A stretch of DNA of 64,000 nt from Desulfobacillus sp041396245 (GCA_041396245.1 JAWKYW010000013.1:1-64000); one strand, 5' to 3'; shown: positions 41,393 to 51,938, numbered from the stretch's first letter. Numbers and translations are program-made. Notes: generated by a model from the sequence alone, not told the origin.

Positions 41393-42493
41393 TCACGACG
41401 CCTCCAGCATGCGATCGAGGGCGACTTTCGCCAGGGCGGCCTCGTGCGCCGGCACGGTGATGCGATTGACGACATTGCCCTCGGCCAGATTCTCCAGGCA
41501 CCAGGCCAGGTGCTGCGGGTCGATGCGGCCCATGGTCGAGCACATGCAGACCATCGGTGCCATGAACTGCACGACCTTGCCCTCCGGTTTCACCTCCTCG
41601 GCCAGGCGGCTGACGAGATTCAGTTCGGTGCCGACCAGCCAGCGCGTATTGGCCGGCGCCGCCTTGACGGTCTTGATGATGAACTCCGTCGAGCCGACGT
41701 AATCCGACAGGCGGCAGACGTCGAAATTCGATTCTGGATGGGAGATGACCAGGCCGTCGGGGTGCTCGTTCCTGAAGCGCAGGATGTGGCCGGCCTGGAA
41801 CATCTGGTGCACCGAGCAGTGGCCCTTCCAGAGCAGGATGCGGGCGCGACGGACCTGTTCCGCCGTGAGCCCGCCGTTCTCGAGGTCGGGATCCCACACG
41901 ACCATCTCGTCGAGCGGGATGCCCATCTTGTGGCCGCTCCAGCGGCCGAGGTGCTGGTCGGGGAAGAACAGCACCTTCTCGCGCCGGGCAAACGACCACT
42001 CGAGGATCTTCGGCGCGTTGCTCGAGGTGCATACGATGCCGCCGTGCTCGCCGCAGAAAGCCTTCAGGTCGGCGCCGGAATTGATGTAGGTGACGGGCGT
42101 GATCAGCTTGTCGGGATCGCCGGCGACGGCCTCCAGTTCGCGCCAGCAGCGCTCGACCTTGGCCAGGCTGGCCATGTCGGCCATCGAGCAACCGGCGGCC
42201 AGATCCGGCAGGATGGCGACCTGCTCCGGCTTGGAGAGGATGTCGGCCACCTCGGCCATGAAATGCACGCCGCAAAAGACGATGTACTCGGCAGCGGACT
42301 CGGCGGCGAGGCGCGACAGTTTCAGCGAGTCGCCGGTCAGGTCGGCATGGCGATAGACGTCGGCGCGCTGGTAATGGTGGCACAGCAGCACGGCGCGGCT
42401 GCCCAGCCGCGCCCGCGCGGCGAGGATGCGTTCCCGGGCCTGATCGTCGGCAAGGGCATTGAAACGGTCGAACTGGACAACGGTGGATGACAT
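41393..42493 (-). CDS. nadA: quinolinate synthase NadA
   Basis: Condenses iminoaspartate with dihydroxyacetone phosphate to quinolinate for NAD synthesis, using a [4Fe-4S] cluster. The 366-residue protein contains the three expected cluster cysteines in AAGCSMADM, KGHCSVHQMF and PMVCMCSTMG. Repeated HH/YQR and SSNAPKIL motifs match the triple-fold structure. At this length it is the long (E. coli-like) NadA form. nadB and nadC are not in the window. A GC-rich stretch with inverted elements (41340-41390) lies between it and the EEP gene. Confidence 0.96.
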   Translation of the reverse strand: MSSTVVQFDRFNALADDQARERILAARARLGSRAVLLCHHYQRADVYRHADLTGDSLKLSRLAAESAAEYIVFCGVHFMAEVADILSKPEQVAILPDLAAGCSMADMASLAKVERCWRELEAVAGDPDKLITPVTYINSGADLKAFCGEHGGIVCTSSNAPKILEWSFARREKVLFFPDQHLGRWSGHKMGIPLDEMVVWDPDLENGGLTAEQVRRARILLWKGHCSVHQMFQAGHILRFRNEHPDGLVISHPESNFDVCRLSDYVGSTEFIIKTVKAAPANTRWLVGTELNLVSRLAEEVKPEGKVVQFMAPMVCMCSTMGRIDPQHLAWCLENLAEGNVVNRITVPAHEAALAKVALDRMLEAS

Positions 42494-42548
42494 GGCTTGA
42501 CCCGGCGTGAATGCGAATGCGCGTGAATGCGAAACCCGAAACTATAAA

Positions 42549-43001
42549 CTAGCTCTGCTGCCAGGGCAGGCCGGCGGCCCGCCAGCCTCCTACCTTGCCG
42601 CGCTGACCGCGGGCATCCCTGTCGCCCTCGAAGCCTTCCAGGACGTTGTAGCAGTCCGGATAGCCCGATTCGGTGGCCAGTGCCGCCGCGCGGTGCGAAC
42701 GGTGGCCGCTGCGGCAGATGAACAACACCAGGGACTCGGGGTCGACCTGCTGCTTCAGTTCCACCATGAAATGCCTGTTCGGCGCGAACCCCGGGTAGAA
42801 CTGCCACTCGATCTCGACGGCACCGGGGATGCGGCCGACGAAGTCGAGTTCGGCGCGGGTGCGCACATCCACCAGTTTCGCGCCGGGAGCCATCTGCAAC
42901 ACCCCGTAGGCTTCGGCCGGCGTGAGCGCGCCCTCATAAGGCAGGCCGAGCTCCAGCGCGCGCTTCTGCGCCAGGGCCAGGAGTTCGCCGAGTTTTCCCA
43001 T
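42549..43001 (-). CDS. rhodanese-like sulfurtransferase domain protein
   Basis: A 150-residue single-domain rhodanese. The N-terminal helix precedes KLVDVRTRAELDFVGRIPGA, and the active-site loop is FICRSGHRS with catalytic C96. The tail GWRAAGLPWQQS is common in this subgroup. It may carry sulfur for cofactor synthesis; substrate unknown. It sits between nadA and the CDF transporter, divergent from the latter by 48 bp. Confidence 0.92.
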   Translation of the reverse strand: MGKLGELLALAQKRALELGLPYEGALTPAEAYGVLQMAPGAKLVDVRTRAELDFVGRIPGAVEIEWQFYPGFAPNRHFMVELKQQVDPESLVLFICRSGHRSHRAAALATESGYPDCYNVLEGFEGDRDARGQRGKVGGWRAAGLPWQQS

Positions 43002-43049
43002 TGCGGCTGCCGCGATTAGAATAACGACTCAAGTATAAGTGATGACTCC

Positions 43050-44228
43050 ATGTCCGTTGAAGAAACCCCGCGGCAAGCCGGGCCTTTGGATCCGCAGCGC
43101 TACCGCGCGGCGAGCCGCGCCACCTGGATTTCAGCGGCGCTCAACCTGGCCCTGACCATCGCCCAGCTGGCCGTCGGCTGGCTGGCGCATTCGCAGTCGC
43201 TGATCGCCCACGGCCTGCATTCGTTCTCCGACCTGCTGTCGGACTTTCTCGTGCTCTATGCCAATCGCCAGGGCAGCCATCCGGCCGACCGCGAGCACCC
43301 CTACGGCCACGCCCGTGTCGAGACGGCGGCCACGCTGGTGCTCGGCGCTTCCCTGTCGCTGATCGGCTTCGGCATCCTGTGGGAGGCGACCCTGCGCCTG
43401 CAGCATGTCGCCGACCTGCCGCCGATCGAGTGGATCGCGCTGTGGGTGGCGATCGTCACCGCCGCCTCGAAGGAAGTCCTCTTCCGCTATCTGCTGCGCG
43501 TTGCCGAGCGCCTGCGCTCGCCCATGCTGGCGGCCAATGCCTGGCATACGCGTGCCGATGCCGCCTCGGCACTGGTGGTGGTGGTCGGCATCGCCGGCGC
43601 CCTGATGGGCTGGAAATTCCTCGATTTGCTGGCGGCGGCGATCATGGGCTTCATGATCCTGCGCATGGGATTGAAGCTGGCCTGGGAATCCCTGCAGGAA
43701 CTGATAGACACCGGCCTCGACAAGGAAAAGGTCGAGGCCATCCGCCGGACCTTGCTGGACACCCCCGGCGTGCTGGGCCTGCATGAGCTGCGTACCCGGC
43801 GCATGGCCCACCAGGCGCTGGTCGATGCGCACGTGCTGGTCGATCCGCGCATCAGCGTGTCCGAGGGCCACCGCATGGGCGAGCACGCGCGACAGCGCGT
43901 GCTCGAGGCCCATCCGGAAGTGGCCGACGTGCTGGTGCATATCGATGCCGAAGAGGACCAGGCCATGAGGAGCAGCAGCGCCGACCTGCCCGACCGCGAC
44001 GTCCTCATGGCGCATTTGCATGAATTGCTGGGGGAGGAAGCGGCGCGGATCGAGAAAACGGTGCTGCACTACCTGGGCAACCGGGTCGAGGCGGAGGTTT
44101 TCCTGCCGCTCGAGGTCTGCCTCGATGCGGCACGCATTAGCAGGCTGGAGCAGCGTATCGCCGCACAGCTGGGCGGCAACGCCATCTTCCGCGCCATCAC
44201 GTTGAATGGCCGATTTGCACCAAAATAG
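43050..44228 (+). CDS. cation diffusion facilitator (CDF) metal efflux protein
   Basis: A 392-residue membrane transporter exporting divalent metals (Zn, Fe, Mn or Ni; not decidable here). Six membrane helices fill residues ~25-215. The metal site A ligands are in HGLHSFSDLLSDF (TM2) and HTRADAASAL (TM5). The cytoplasmic dimerisation domain follows (DTPGVLGLHELRTRRM). A further ~80-residue C-terminal domain (ARIEKTVLHYLGNRVEAEVF) resembles a second, divergent copy of the same domain, an extension that typical 300-residue CDF proteins lack. Its stop codon lies inside an NtrC-type site for glnA. Confidence 0.9.
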   Translation: MSVEETPRQAGPLDPQRYRAASRATWISAALNLALTIAQLAVGWLAHSQSLIAHGLHSFSDLLSDFLVLYANRQGSHPADREHPYGHARVETAATLVLGASLSLIGFGILWEATLRLQHVADLPPIEWIALWVAIVTAASKEVLFRYLLRVAERLRSPMLAANAWHTRADAASALVVVVGIAGALMGWKFLDLLAAAIMGFMILRMGLKLAWESLQELIDTGLDKEKVEAIRRTLLDTPGVLGLHELRTRRMAHQALVDAHVLVDPRISVSEGHRMGEHARQRVLEAHPEVADVLVHIDAEEDQAMRSSSADLPDRDVLMAHLHELLGEEAARIEKTVLHYLGNRVEAEVFLPLEVCLDAARISRLEQRIAAQLGGNAIFRAITLNGRFAPK

Positions 44229-44232
44229 TGCG
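44216..44232 (+). promoter_or_regulatory. NtrC-type binding site 1 upstream of glnA
   Basis: TGCACCAAAATAGTGCG fits the dyad TGCAC-N7-GTGCA with one mismatch. Its centre lies near -128 relative to the expected sigma-54 start. It overlaps the stop codon of the CDF gene. Confidence 0.75.
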
Positions 44233-44246
44233 TCATGGATTTGTTT

Positions 44247-44263
44247 TGCCTCATTATGGTGCG
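44247..44263 (+). promoter_or_regulatory. NtrC-type binding site 2 upstream of glnA
   Basis: TGCCTCATTATGGTGCG, a weaker dyad, 31 bp (three helical turns) downstream of site 1, as in E. coli glnAp2. Confidence 0.65.
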
Positions 44264-44325
44264 CCCTCGTTTTCGCTTTGCCGGGTTCTTCCTTGTGTCA
44301 CAATGACCTCCCCTTTTTCGGGCGT

Positions 44326-44341
44326 TGGCACATTTTCTGCT
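44326..44341 (+). promoter_or_regulatory. sigma-54 promoter of glnA
   Basis: TGGCACATTTTCTGCT keeps the GG of -24 and the GC of -12 at the exact spacing of the consensus TGGCACG-N4-TTGCW. It lies 82 bp before the glnA start. Confidence 0.8.
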
Positions 44342-44422
44342 AAAGCCTTCTGCATGCAGTAATTCCAGGTATCTTTGGTTGTGGGTTTAGGTGATCCGAA
44401 TTCAATTCGCTAGGAGAAAGTG

Positions 44423-45832
44423 ATGTCCCCTCAAGAGGTTCTCAAGCTGGTCAAGGACAGGGAAGTCAAATTCGTCGATTTCCGCTTCACGGACACGCGC
44501 GGCAAGGAGCAGCACGTCGGCGTGCCGGTCAAGCACTTCGGCGCCGACAAGTTCGAGTCCGGCCACGCCTTCGACGGCTCGTCGATTGCCGGCTGGAAGG
44601 GCATCCAGGCTTCCGACATGCTGCTGATGCCGGATGCCGCGACCGCCTACATCGACCCTTTCATGGACGAGACCACGCTGGTGCTGTCCTGCGACGTGGT
44701 CGAGCCGGCCGACGGCAAGGGCTATGACCGTGATCCGCGTTCCATCGCCAAGCGCGCCGAGGCCTATCTCAAGTCCACCGGCCTGGGCGACACCGCCTAC
44801 TTCGGCCCCGAGCCCGAGTTCTTCATTTTCGATTCCGTCGAGTGGTCGGTTGATATGTCCGGTTCCTACTCGAAGGTCTTTTCCGAGGAAGCCGCCTGGG
44901 CCTCCGCCGACAAGTTCGACGGCGGCAACACCGGCCACCGTCCCACCGTCAAGGGCGGCTATTTCCCGGTGCCGCCGGTCGACAGCCTGAACGACATCCG
45001 CGCCGCCATGTGCCTGGCGCTGGAAGCCTGCGGCGTCGATGTCGAAGTGCATCACCACGAAGTGGCCACCGCCGGCCAGTGCGAGATCGGCACCCTGTTC
45101 AATACCCTGGTGCGCCGCGCCGACCAGACCCAGGTGCTGAAGTACATCGTGCATAACGTCGCCCACAGCTACGGCAAGACCGCCACCTTCATGCCGAAGC
45201 CGATCGTCGGCGACAACGGCTCCGGCATGCATGTGCACCAGTCGATCTGGAAGGGCGGCAAGAACCTCTTCGCCGGCAACGGTTACGCCGGCCTGTCCGA
45301 GTTCGCCCTGTACTACATCGGCGGCATCATCAAGCACGCCCGCGCGCTCAACGCCATCACCAACCCCGGCACCAACTCCTACAAGCGCCTGGTGCCCGGC
45401 TTCGAGGCCCCGGTGAAGCTGGCCTACTCGGCGCGCAACCGTTCCGCCTCGATCCGCATTCCCTACGTGCAGAGCGACAAGGCACGCCGCATCGAGGTGC
45501 GCTTCCCGGATCCGACCGCCAACCCCTACCTGGCCTTTACCGCCCTGATGATGGCCGGCCTGGACGGCATCCAGAACAAGATCCACCCCGGCGATCCGGC
45601 CGACAAGAACCTCTACGACCTGCCGCCGGAAGAGGATGCCAAGATCCCGACTGTCTGCTCCAGCCTCGACCAGGCGCTGGACTACCTCGACAAGGACCGC
45701 GAGTTCCTCACCCGCGGCGGCGTCTTCTCCAACGAGATGATCGATGCCTACATCGAGCTGAAAATGGAGGAGGTCACCCGCTTCCGCATGACCACCCACC
45801 CGGTCGAGTACGACATGTATTACTCGCTCTGA
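44423..45832 (+). CDS. glnA: glutamine synthetase type I (GlnA)
   Basis: Assimilates ammonium into glutamine. The 469-residue length is that of type I-beta GlnA. It shows FDGSSIAGWKGI, the glutamate-rich metal site (FGPEPEFFIFD), NGSGMHVHQS, and the adenylylation loop NLYDLPPEE with the target tyrosine, so GlnE control is expected. The ATG at 44423 is preceded by AGGAG at 6 bases; a GTG directly before it is in frame but unlikely. Upstream lie a sigma-54 promoter and two NtrC-type sites; a strong terminator follows. Confidence 0.98.
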   Translation: MSPQEVLKLVKDREVKFVDFRFTDTRGKEQHVGVPVKHFGADKFESGHAFDGSSIAGWKGIQASDMLLMPDAATAYIDPFMDETTLVLSCDVVEPADGKGYDRDPRSIAKRAEAYLKSTGLGDTAYFGPEPEFFIFDSVEWSVDMSGSYSKVFSEEAAWASADKFDGGNTGHRPTVKGGYFPVPPVDSLNDIRAAMCLALEACGVDVEVHHHEVATAGQCEIGTLFNTLVRRADQTQVLKYIVHNVAHSYGKTATFMPKPIVGDNGSGMHVHQSIWKGGKNLFAGNGYAGLSEFALYYIGGIIKHARALNAITNPGTNSYKRLVPGFEAPVKLAYSARNRSASIRIPYVQSDKARRIEVRFPDPTANPYLAFTALMMAGLDGIQNKIHPGDPADKNLYDLPPEEDAKIPTVCSSLDQALDYLDKDREFLTRGGVFSNEMIDAYIELKMEEVTRFRMTTHPVEYDMYYSL

Positions 45833-45850
45833 TTCGCCGGATCGGCGGAA

Positions 45851-45877
45851 AAGGACGGCTGCGGCCGTCCTTTTTTT
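45851..45877 (+). terminator. rho-independent terminator of glnA
   Basis: GGACGGC / GCCGTCC around a TGCG loop, flanked by A-rich sequence and followed by seven T. Confidence 0.92.
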
Positions 45878-45963
45878 GTCCACTTTCCGGGATTGAAAGC
45901 GTTTGTAAAAGAGCAGGTCTTCGCATACACTTGAAGCCGGTTCTGGATTTGCGGCGGAACATC

Positions 45964-46437
45964 ATGAATATCTTGTTGAAATTCATCGTTGCCTTGTTCG
46001 GCCTGTTGGCTGTCCCGATGGCATGGGCGGATGTCTACAAATGCGTGGACGAGGACGGGCACGTCACCTATACCAACGCCCGGCCCTCTCCCAGGGCAAA
46101 ATCCAAATGCACCGCGCTGAGCCGTGACCAGCGCGTGTCTACCGTGCCCGGCCGTGCATCCAATACGCCCTCGCCCGCCAGTTTCCCCAAGGTCAGCGGC
46201 GATGCGCAAAAGGCGCGCGACAACGACCGACGCAAGATTCTCGAGCAGGAACTGGCTACCGAACAGAAAAGCCTTGATCAGGCGAGGAAGGAACTCGCCG
46301 AGCAGGAGGCGATTCGCACGGGTGACGAACGCAACTACCAGAGGGTGCTGGATCGTTTGCAGCCTTACAAGGACAAGGTGGCGCTTCATGAACGCAACAT
46401 CGAGGCCCTGAAGAAGGAAATTGGCAATCTCAGATAG
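45964..46437 (+). CDS. DUF4124-domain periplasmic protein
   Basis: A 157-residue protein with a signal peptide (MNILLKFIVALFGLLAVPMA, cleavage near WA-DV). The DUF4124 motif DVYKCVDEDGHVTYTNARP follows directly. The C-terminal half is charged and predicted coiled coil (EQELATEQKSLDQARKELAE, then ALHERNIEALKKEIGNL). DUF4124 proteins lie between glnA and ntrB in many betaproteobacteria; the function is unknown. It is separated from glnA by a terminator, so it has its own promoter. Confidence 0.88.
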   Translation: MNILLKFIVALFGLLAVPMAWADVYKCVDEDGHVTYTNARPSPRAKSKCTALSRDQRVSTVPGRASNTPSPASFPKVSGDAQKARDNDRRKILEQELATEQKSLDQARKELAEQEAIRTGDERNYQRVLDRLQPYKDKVALHERNIEALKKEIGNLR

Positions 46438-46488
46438 GGCGCGAGCCCGCCCCCGGCCCGATGGAGCGGTTTTTGCTAACCTGACTGC

Positions 46489-47561
46489 ATGGCCGCTCCC
46501 GAAAAACTCCCCGTCACGACATTCGCCGGGCTTGACCTGCTCTCTTCGGCGGTCATCCTGCTGGATGCCGGCCTGATCATCCAGTATCTCAATCCCGCCG
46601 CCGAGAACCTGTTCTCAAGCAGTGCGCGGCAGTTGCTGGGCCGGCCCCTGGCGCAGTTGCTCGGGGAGCCACCCGGGCTGACCGCCGCCCTCGCCAATGC
46701 GCTGGCCAACAACTGGAGCTATACGGGACAGAACCTGATAACGCACCATCATGGTGCGGCGCCGCTGCATATCGACTGCACGGTGACCCCGGTGGAGGCC
46801 GGCAGCATCCGCCTGCTACTGGAGTTTCGGCCCATCGACACCCAGCTGAAGACGGCCCGGGAGGAACGCCTGGCCGAGCAGCAGCAGGCCAACCGCGAGC
46901 TGATCCGCAATCTCGCCCACGAGATCAAGAACCCGCTCGGCGGCATTCGCGGCTCGGCCCAGCTGCTCGAGCGCGAACTGCCCAACCCGCAACTGCACGA
47001 ATACACCCAGGTCATCATCAAGGAGGCCGACCGCCTGCAGGAACTGATGAACCGCCTGCTCAGTTCTCACCGGCTGATGCAGCCGCAGCCGGTTAACATC
47101 CACGAGATTGTCGAGCGCGTGCGCGCGCTCATCCTGGCGGAGTTTCCCGATGTCAGCGTCAGGCGCGACTACGACACCAGCCTGCCCGAGGCGACGGGCG
47201 ACCGCGAGCAGCTCCTGCAGGCCCTGCTCAACGTCGTCCGCAATGCCGCCCAGGCGCTGGATGGCCACGGCGAGATCACCTTGCGCACGCGCGCGCTGCG
47301 GCAGGTGACGCTGGCCAAGCGGCGCCATCGCCTGGCGCTGGAGCTGCAGGTGATCGACAACGGCCCCGGCATCCCCGAGGCCATCCGCGAGCAGATGTTC
47401 TATCCGCTGGTGTCCGGCCGCGAGGGCGGCAGCGGGCTCGGCCTGACCCTGGCGCAGAACTTCATCCAGCAGCACCATGGCAGCATCGAGGCCGAGAGCC
47501 GGCCCGGTCGCACCTGCTTCACGGTGATGCTGCCGCTGCACGACAACACCGAGGAATCACG

Positions 47562-47565
<4 letters not shown>
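46489..47565 (+). CDS. ntrB: nitrogen-regulation sensor kinase NtrB (GlnL)
   Basis: Phosphorylates or dephosphorylates NtrC according to PII signals. The 358-residue protein lacks membrane helices. A PAS domain (residues ~12-115) precedes the H-box NLAHEIKNPLGGIRGSAQLL with phospho-acceptor H144. N-box LLNVVRNAAQAL, G1 VIDNGPGIP and G2 GREGGSGLGLTLAQNFI follow. Its stop overlaps the ntrC start (ATGA). Confidence 0.96.
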
Positions 47566-48986
<1,421 letters not shown>

Positions 48987-49007
48987 GGGGCGGCGCCAGG
49001 GGCCGGG

Positions 49008-50246
49008 CTAGCGCCGCTTGTTCTTCTTCGAAGTCCTGCGAACCTTCTGGGTCTTGCGGGGTTTTTTCCTGGTTTTCTTCACGGCCGGTTTCGTCGCGGC
49101 CGGCGCCGCAGTGGCGACGCGCGCGGGCGGCGCGGCCTGCCCTGACGGCGCGTCCTTGTCCGCAAGATCGGGTGCGCTGACCCGGGCCACGGTTTCAGGA
49201 CCGGTTGAGGGAGTTTCCGCCTTCGCTTGCGGCTTTTCCGGCGCTTCGTCGGGCCACGGTTCGGGCACCAGGGTCACGATGACCAGCGGTTGCGCCTCGC
49301 CGGACCACGGCTCGGGGGCCGCAGCCAGGTTGACCGGAGGCGGCGCCTCATCCGGCCACGGGTCCGGCGCCATGGCCAGGACCGGCGCCGGTGCTTCGTC
49401 GGGCCACGGGTCGGGCTGCCCCATTCCAAGCACCTTGGCGCGTGAAGCGGAATAGCTTGCCAGCCAGCCGATCTGCAGCCCGCCCTGCGGCGCCTCCGGC
49501 AGCGGGACGGCCAGCATCTGCAGATCGTAGCCGGCCGCCAGCAGCAGCTTGGCCGCGAACGCGTCCGCCTCGTCCTGCTGCGAAGACTCGACCAGCTGTT
49601 CGGTGCCCATCGAGGCGAGCAGCGAGATGCCGATCTTGGCGAGGGCGCCCATCGGAAAGAGAATGTCGGCAAGGATCGAGGTGGCCAGGTAGGCGCTGGT
49701 CAGCGGCGAGCCGGCGATGAGGGAGACGGCCAGGCCGGCAGAGGCGCTCTCGCGGTGGTGCGCCGCCGCCAGACGGCCGAATTCGCGCGCCAGGGCCAGC
49801 GCCAGATCGGTGTCGCCGAGCGCCAGCCGGGACAGGCCGGCGCCGACGGCGATCTTGCCGCCGGCGCTGGAGCTGACCTTGGGCGAATCGCCGGGCACGA
49901 CGAAGACCTCCACCCTTGGTATGCGCGACACCAGCTCGGGGCTGAGCAGCGCGGCGCTGGTGCCGAGCCGCTCGGCGATGGGTGCGATGCGCCGCGCCAG
50001 TCCCTCGGCGGCTTCCCGGGCCGGGCAGGGGTTTTCGTCTTCGGGGCAGTAATCGCCGGCGGCGGTGAGCAGCGTGTTGACCTCGAAGCGCAGGTCCGGC
50101 ACGGTGGTCTCGAGCGCTCCGGGGAGGATGTTGAACTGCGACCGCCCGCTGGTGGGGGAGGTGGTGCAGCCGACAAGCAGCGCGGCGCAGGCAAGCGGCA
50201 GGGCCATGCGCGCGAGAGGGACGAGAGCGGCTTCGGTCTGGCGCAT
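49008..50246 (-). CDS. degenerate M48-like metalloprotease lipoprotein with PWPDEAP repeats
   Basis: A 412-residue predicted lipoprotein (VGC, C27). Residues ~30-270 align in pattern with M48 peptidases: RVEVFVVPGDSPKVSSSAGGKIAVGAGL corresponds to the strand before the active helix, but the zinc motif HExxH is replaced by R154-E-F-G-R158. The downstream DEADAFAAKLLLAAGYD, carrying the third-ligand glutamate, is retained. After residue 275 come four imperfect repeats of PDPWPDEAP (at 278, 294, 311 and 328), then an Ala/Pro linker and a basic Lys/Arg tail. It is probably not a protease. Divergent from birA. Confidence 0.75.
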   Translation of the reverse strand: MRQTEAALVPLARMALPLACAALLVGCTTSPTSGRSQFNILPGALETTVPDLRFEVNTLLTAAGDYCPEDENPCPAREAAEGLARRIAPIAERLGTSAALLSPELVSRIPRVEVFVVPGDSPKVSSSAGGKIAVGAGLSRLALGDTDLALALAREFGRLAAAHHRESASAGLAVSLIAGSPLTSAYLATSILADILFPMGALAKIGISLLASMGTEQLVESSQQDEADAFAAKLLLAAGYDLQMLAVPLPEAPQGGLQIGWLASYSASRAKVLGMGQPDPWPDEAPAPVLAMAPDPWPDEAPPPVNLAAAPEPWSGEAQPLVIVTLVPEPWPDEAPEKPQAKAETPSTGPETVARVSAPDLADKDAPSGQAAPPARVATAAPAATKPAVKKTRKKPRKTQKVRRTSKKNKRR

Positions 50247-50313
50247 GGGGCGGAGTGTAGATGAGGCCCGCCGTCAAGTCACGGCGAAAATCGGTCGATT
50301 CCAGCATAATGCG

Positions 50314-51177
50314 ATGAACATGCCCCGCAATCTTACAGATCGTTTGCAGACGATCGCGACGAACGCACATGAGCCGCTGGATGCCCGCATCGTGGCGGCC
50401 GCGCTGACCGCGCCGGAGCGCTTTGCCCTCGAGGTGCTGGACAGCTGCGCGTCGACCAGCACGCTGCTGCTGGCGCGCGCCGAGCGGGGCGAGCCGTCCG
50501 GCAGCGTCGTTGCCTGCGAGCGGCAGACCGCCGGCCGCGGCCGGCGCGGCCGCAGCTGGCTCTCGGCGCCGGGCGACAGCCTGACGTTTTCGCTCCTCTG
50601 GCGCTTTCCCGCCGGCACGCCGCCGCCCGCCGGCCTGAGCCTGGCGGCCGGCGTCGCCGTGGCGCGCACCCTCGAGGGCCTGGGCGCGGCCGGCGTGCGT
50701 TTGAAATGGCCGAACGACATCCTCGCCGACGGCGCCAAGCTGGGCGGCATCCTGATCGAGACCCTCACCCAGGGGGATGTCCAGCGGCCATCGGCGGGCG
50801 GTCGCCATCTGGCGGTGATCGGCATTGGCCTCAACGTGCGGCTGCCGTCCGCCATCGCCGCCGCCGTTGATGCGCCCGCCGGCGCGCTCGAGGCGCTGAT
50901 GCCCTTCGCGCCCTCGCGCAATCTCCTGCTGGCCGGCCTGCTCGACGGCCTGGCCGTCATGCTCGACGAATTCGCCCGCAGCGGCTTCGCCGGCCTGATC
51001 GAGGAATGGCGGGCGCGCAACGCCCATGCCGGAGATCGGGTGCGCATTCTTGCCGAGGGCGCCGCGCCGGTCGAGGGCCGCTGTGCCGGCGTCGATGCCG
51101 ACGGCGCGCTGCTGCTCGAAACCGCGACGGGCCTGCGCCGCATCGTCAGCGGCGAAGTTTCACTGAGGCGGCCATGA
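50314..51177 (+). CDS. birA: biotin-[acetyl-CoA-carboxylase] ligase (BirA-type)
   Basis: Attaches biotin to AccB. The 287-residue protein carries the biotin-protein ligase domain: ERQTAGRGRRGRSW (the biotin/ATP loop), LKWPNDILADGAKLGGILIE with the catalytic lysine, and IGIGLNVRLP. A C-terminal SH3-like domain follows (GDRVRILAEGAAPVEGRCAG). The N-terminal ~40 residues lack a recognisable helix-turn-helix, so it is probably a monofunctional ligase without repressor activity. The stop overlaps coaX (ATG at 51174). Confidence 0.94.
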   Translation: MNMPRNLTDRLQTIATNAHEPLDARIVAAALTAPERFALEVLDSCASTSTLLLARAERGEPSGSVVACERQTAGRGRRGRSWLSAPGDSLTFSLLWRFPAGTPPPAGLSLAAGVAVARTLEGLGAAGVRLKWPNDILADGAKLGGILIETLTQGDVQRPSAGGRHLAVIGIGLNVRLPSAIAAAVDAPAGALEALMPFAPSRNLLLAGLLDGLAVMLDEFARSGFAGLIEEWRARNAHAGDRVRILAEGAAPVEGRCAGVDADGALLLETATGLRRIVSGEVSLRRP

Positions 51178-51884
51178 TCCTGGCCATCGACTGCGGCAAC
51201 AGCCGCCTCAAGTGGGGCGTGCACGACGGTGTGCGCTGGGTCGCCCAGGGCGTGCTCGACTACGCGGAACTCGCCGGCCTCGCCGATCTGCTGCACGCCC
51301 AGCCGCGCGCTACCGATGCGATCGCCTGCAACGTCGCCGGCGCCAGGGTTGGCGAGAGCGTGGCGGCCGCCGTGGCGACGCTCGGCACCCCCCTGCGCTG
51401 GGCGAAAAGTCAGTCCGCGCAGGACGGCGTGCGCAACCTCTACGAACGGCCGGAACAGCTCGGCGCCGACCGTTGGGCGGCGCTGCTGGGCGCGCACGCC
51501 CTGCACGACGGCGCCTGCCTGGTCGTCTGCGCCGGCACCGCGACGACGGCCGACGTGCTCGATGCCGCGGGCAGGTTCCAGGGCGGCCTGATCCTGCCCG
51601 GCGTCGCGCTGATGTGCCGTGCCCTGGCCGACCACACGGCGCGGCTGCCGCTGGCCGATGGCCGCTTCGCCGGCCTGCCGCGCAACACCATGGACGCCAT
51701 CGTCAGCGGCTGCCTGCATGCCCAGGCCGGCGCCGTCGAACGCATGTTCGAGCAGGTCGCGCAGCATCCGGGCGCACTCTGCCTGGTCGGCGGCGGCGCC
51801 GCGGGGCAGCTCTTCGAACTCTTGCGCCTGCCCAAGCGGCGCGTCGACAACCTCGTGCTGGAGGGTCTGGTGCGCATGGTCTGA
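51174..51884 (+). CDS. coaX: type III pantothenate kinase CoaX
   Basis: First step of CoA synthesis. The 236-residue protein starts MILAIDCGNSRLKWG (phosphate-binding, DCGNxxLKW), with YERPEQLGADRWAALLGA and VVCAGTATTADVL carrying the conserved Asp and Gly/Thr residues, and GGLILPGVALM. Type III kinases need no feedback by CoA. It is coupled to birA, a frequent pairing in this class. The sequence WAKSQSAQDGVRN is encoded over a copy of the AAAGTCAG motif. Confidence 0.95.
   Translation: MILAIDCGNSRLKWGVHDGVRWVAQGVLDYAELAGLADLLHAQPRATDAIACNVAGARVGESVAAAVATLGTPLRWAKSQSAQDGVRNLYERPEQLGADRWAALLGAHALHDGACLVVCAGTATTADVLDAAGRFQGGLILPGVALMCRALADHTARLPLADGRFAGLPRNTMDAIVSGCLHAQAGAVERMFEQVAQHPGALCLVGGGAAGQLFELLRLPKRRVDNLVLEGLVRMV
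51406..51428 (+). repeat. dispersed AAAGTCAG motif, copy in coaX
   Basis: AAAGTCAG followed by TCCGCGCAGGACGGC, the copy closest to the consensus. GTCC and GGAC can pair around GCGCA. Confidence 0.6.
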
Positions 51885-51938
51885 CCCCGGATCGGCAGCC
51901 GCAGCGTTAACGCCACCGTCACGACAACAGGAGCCCCC

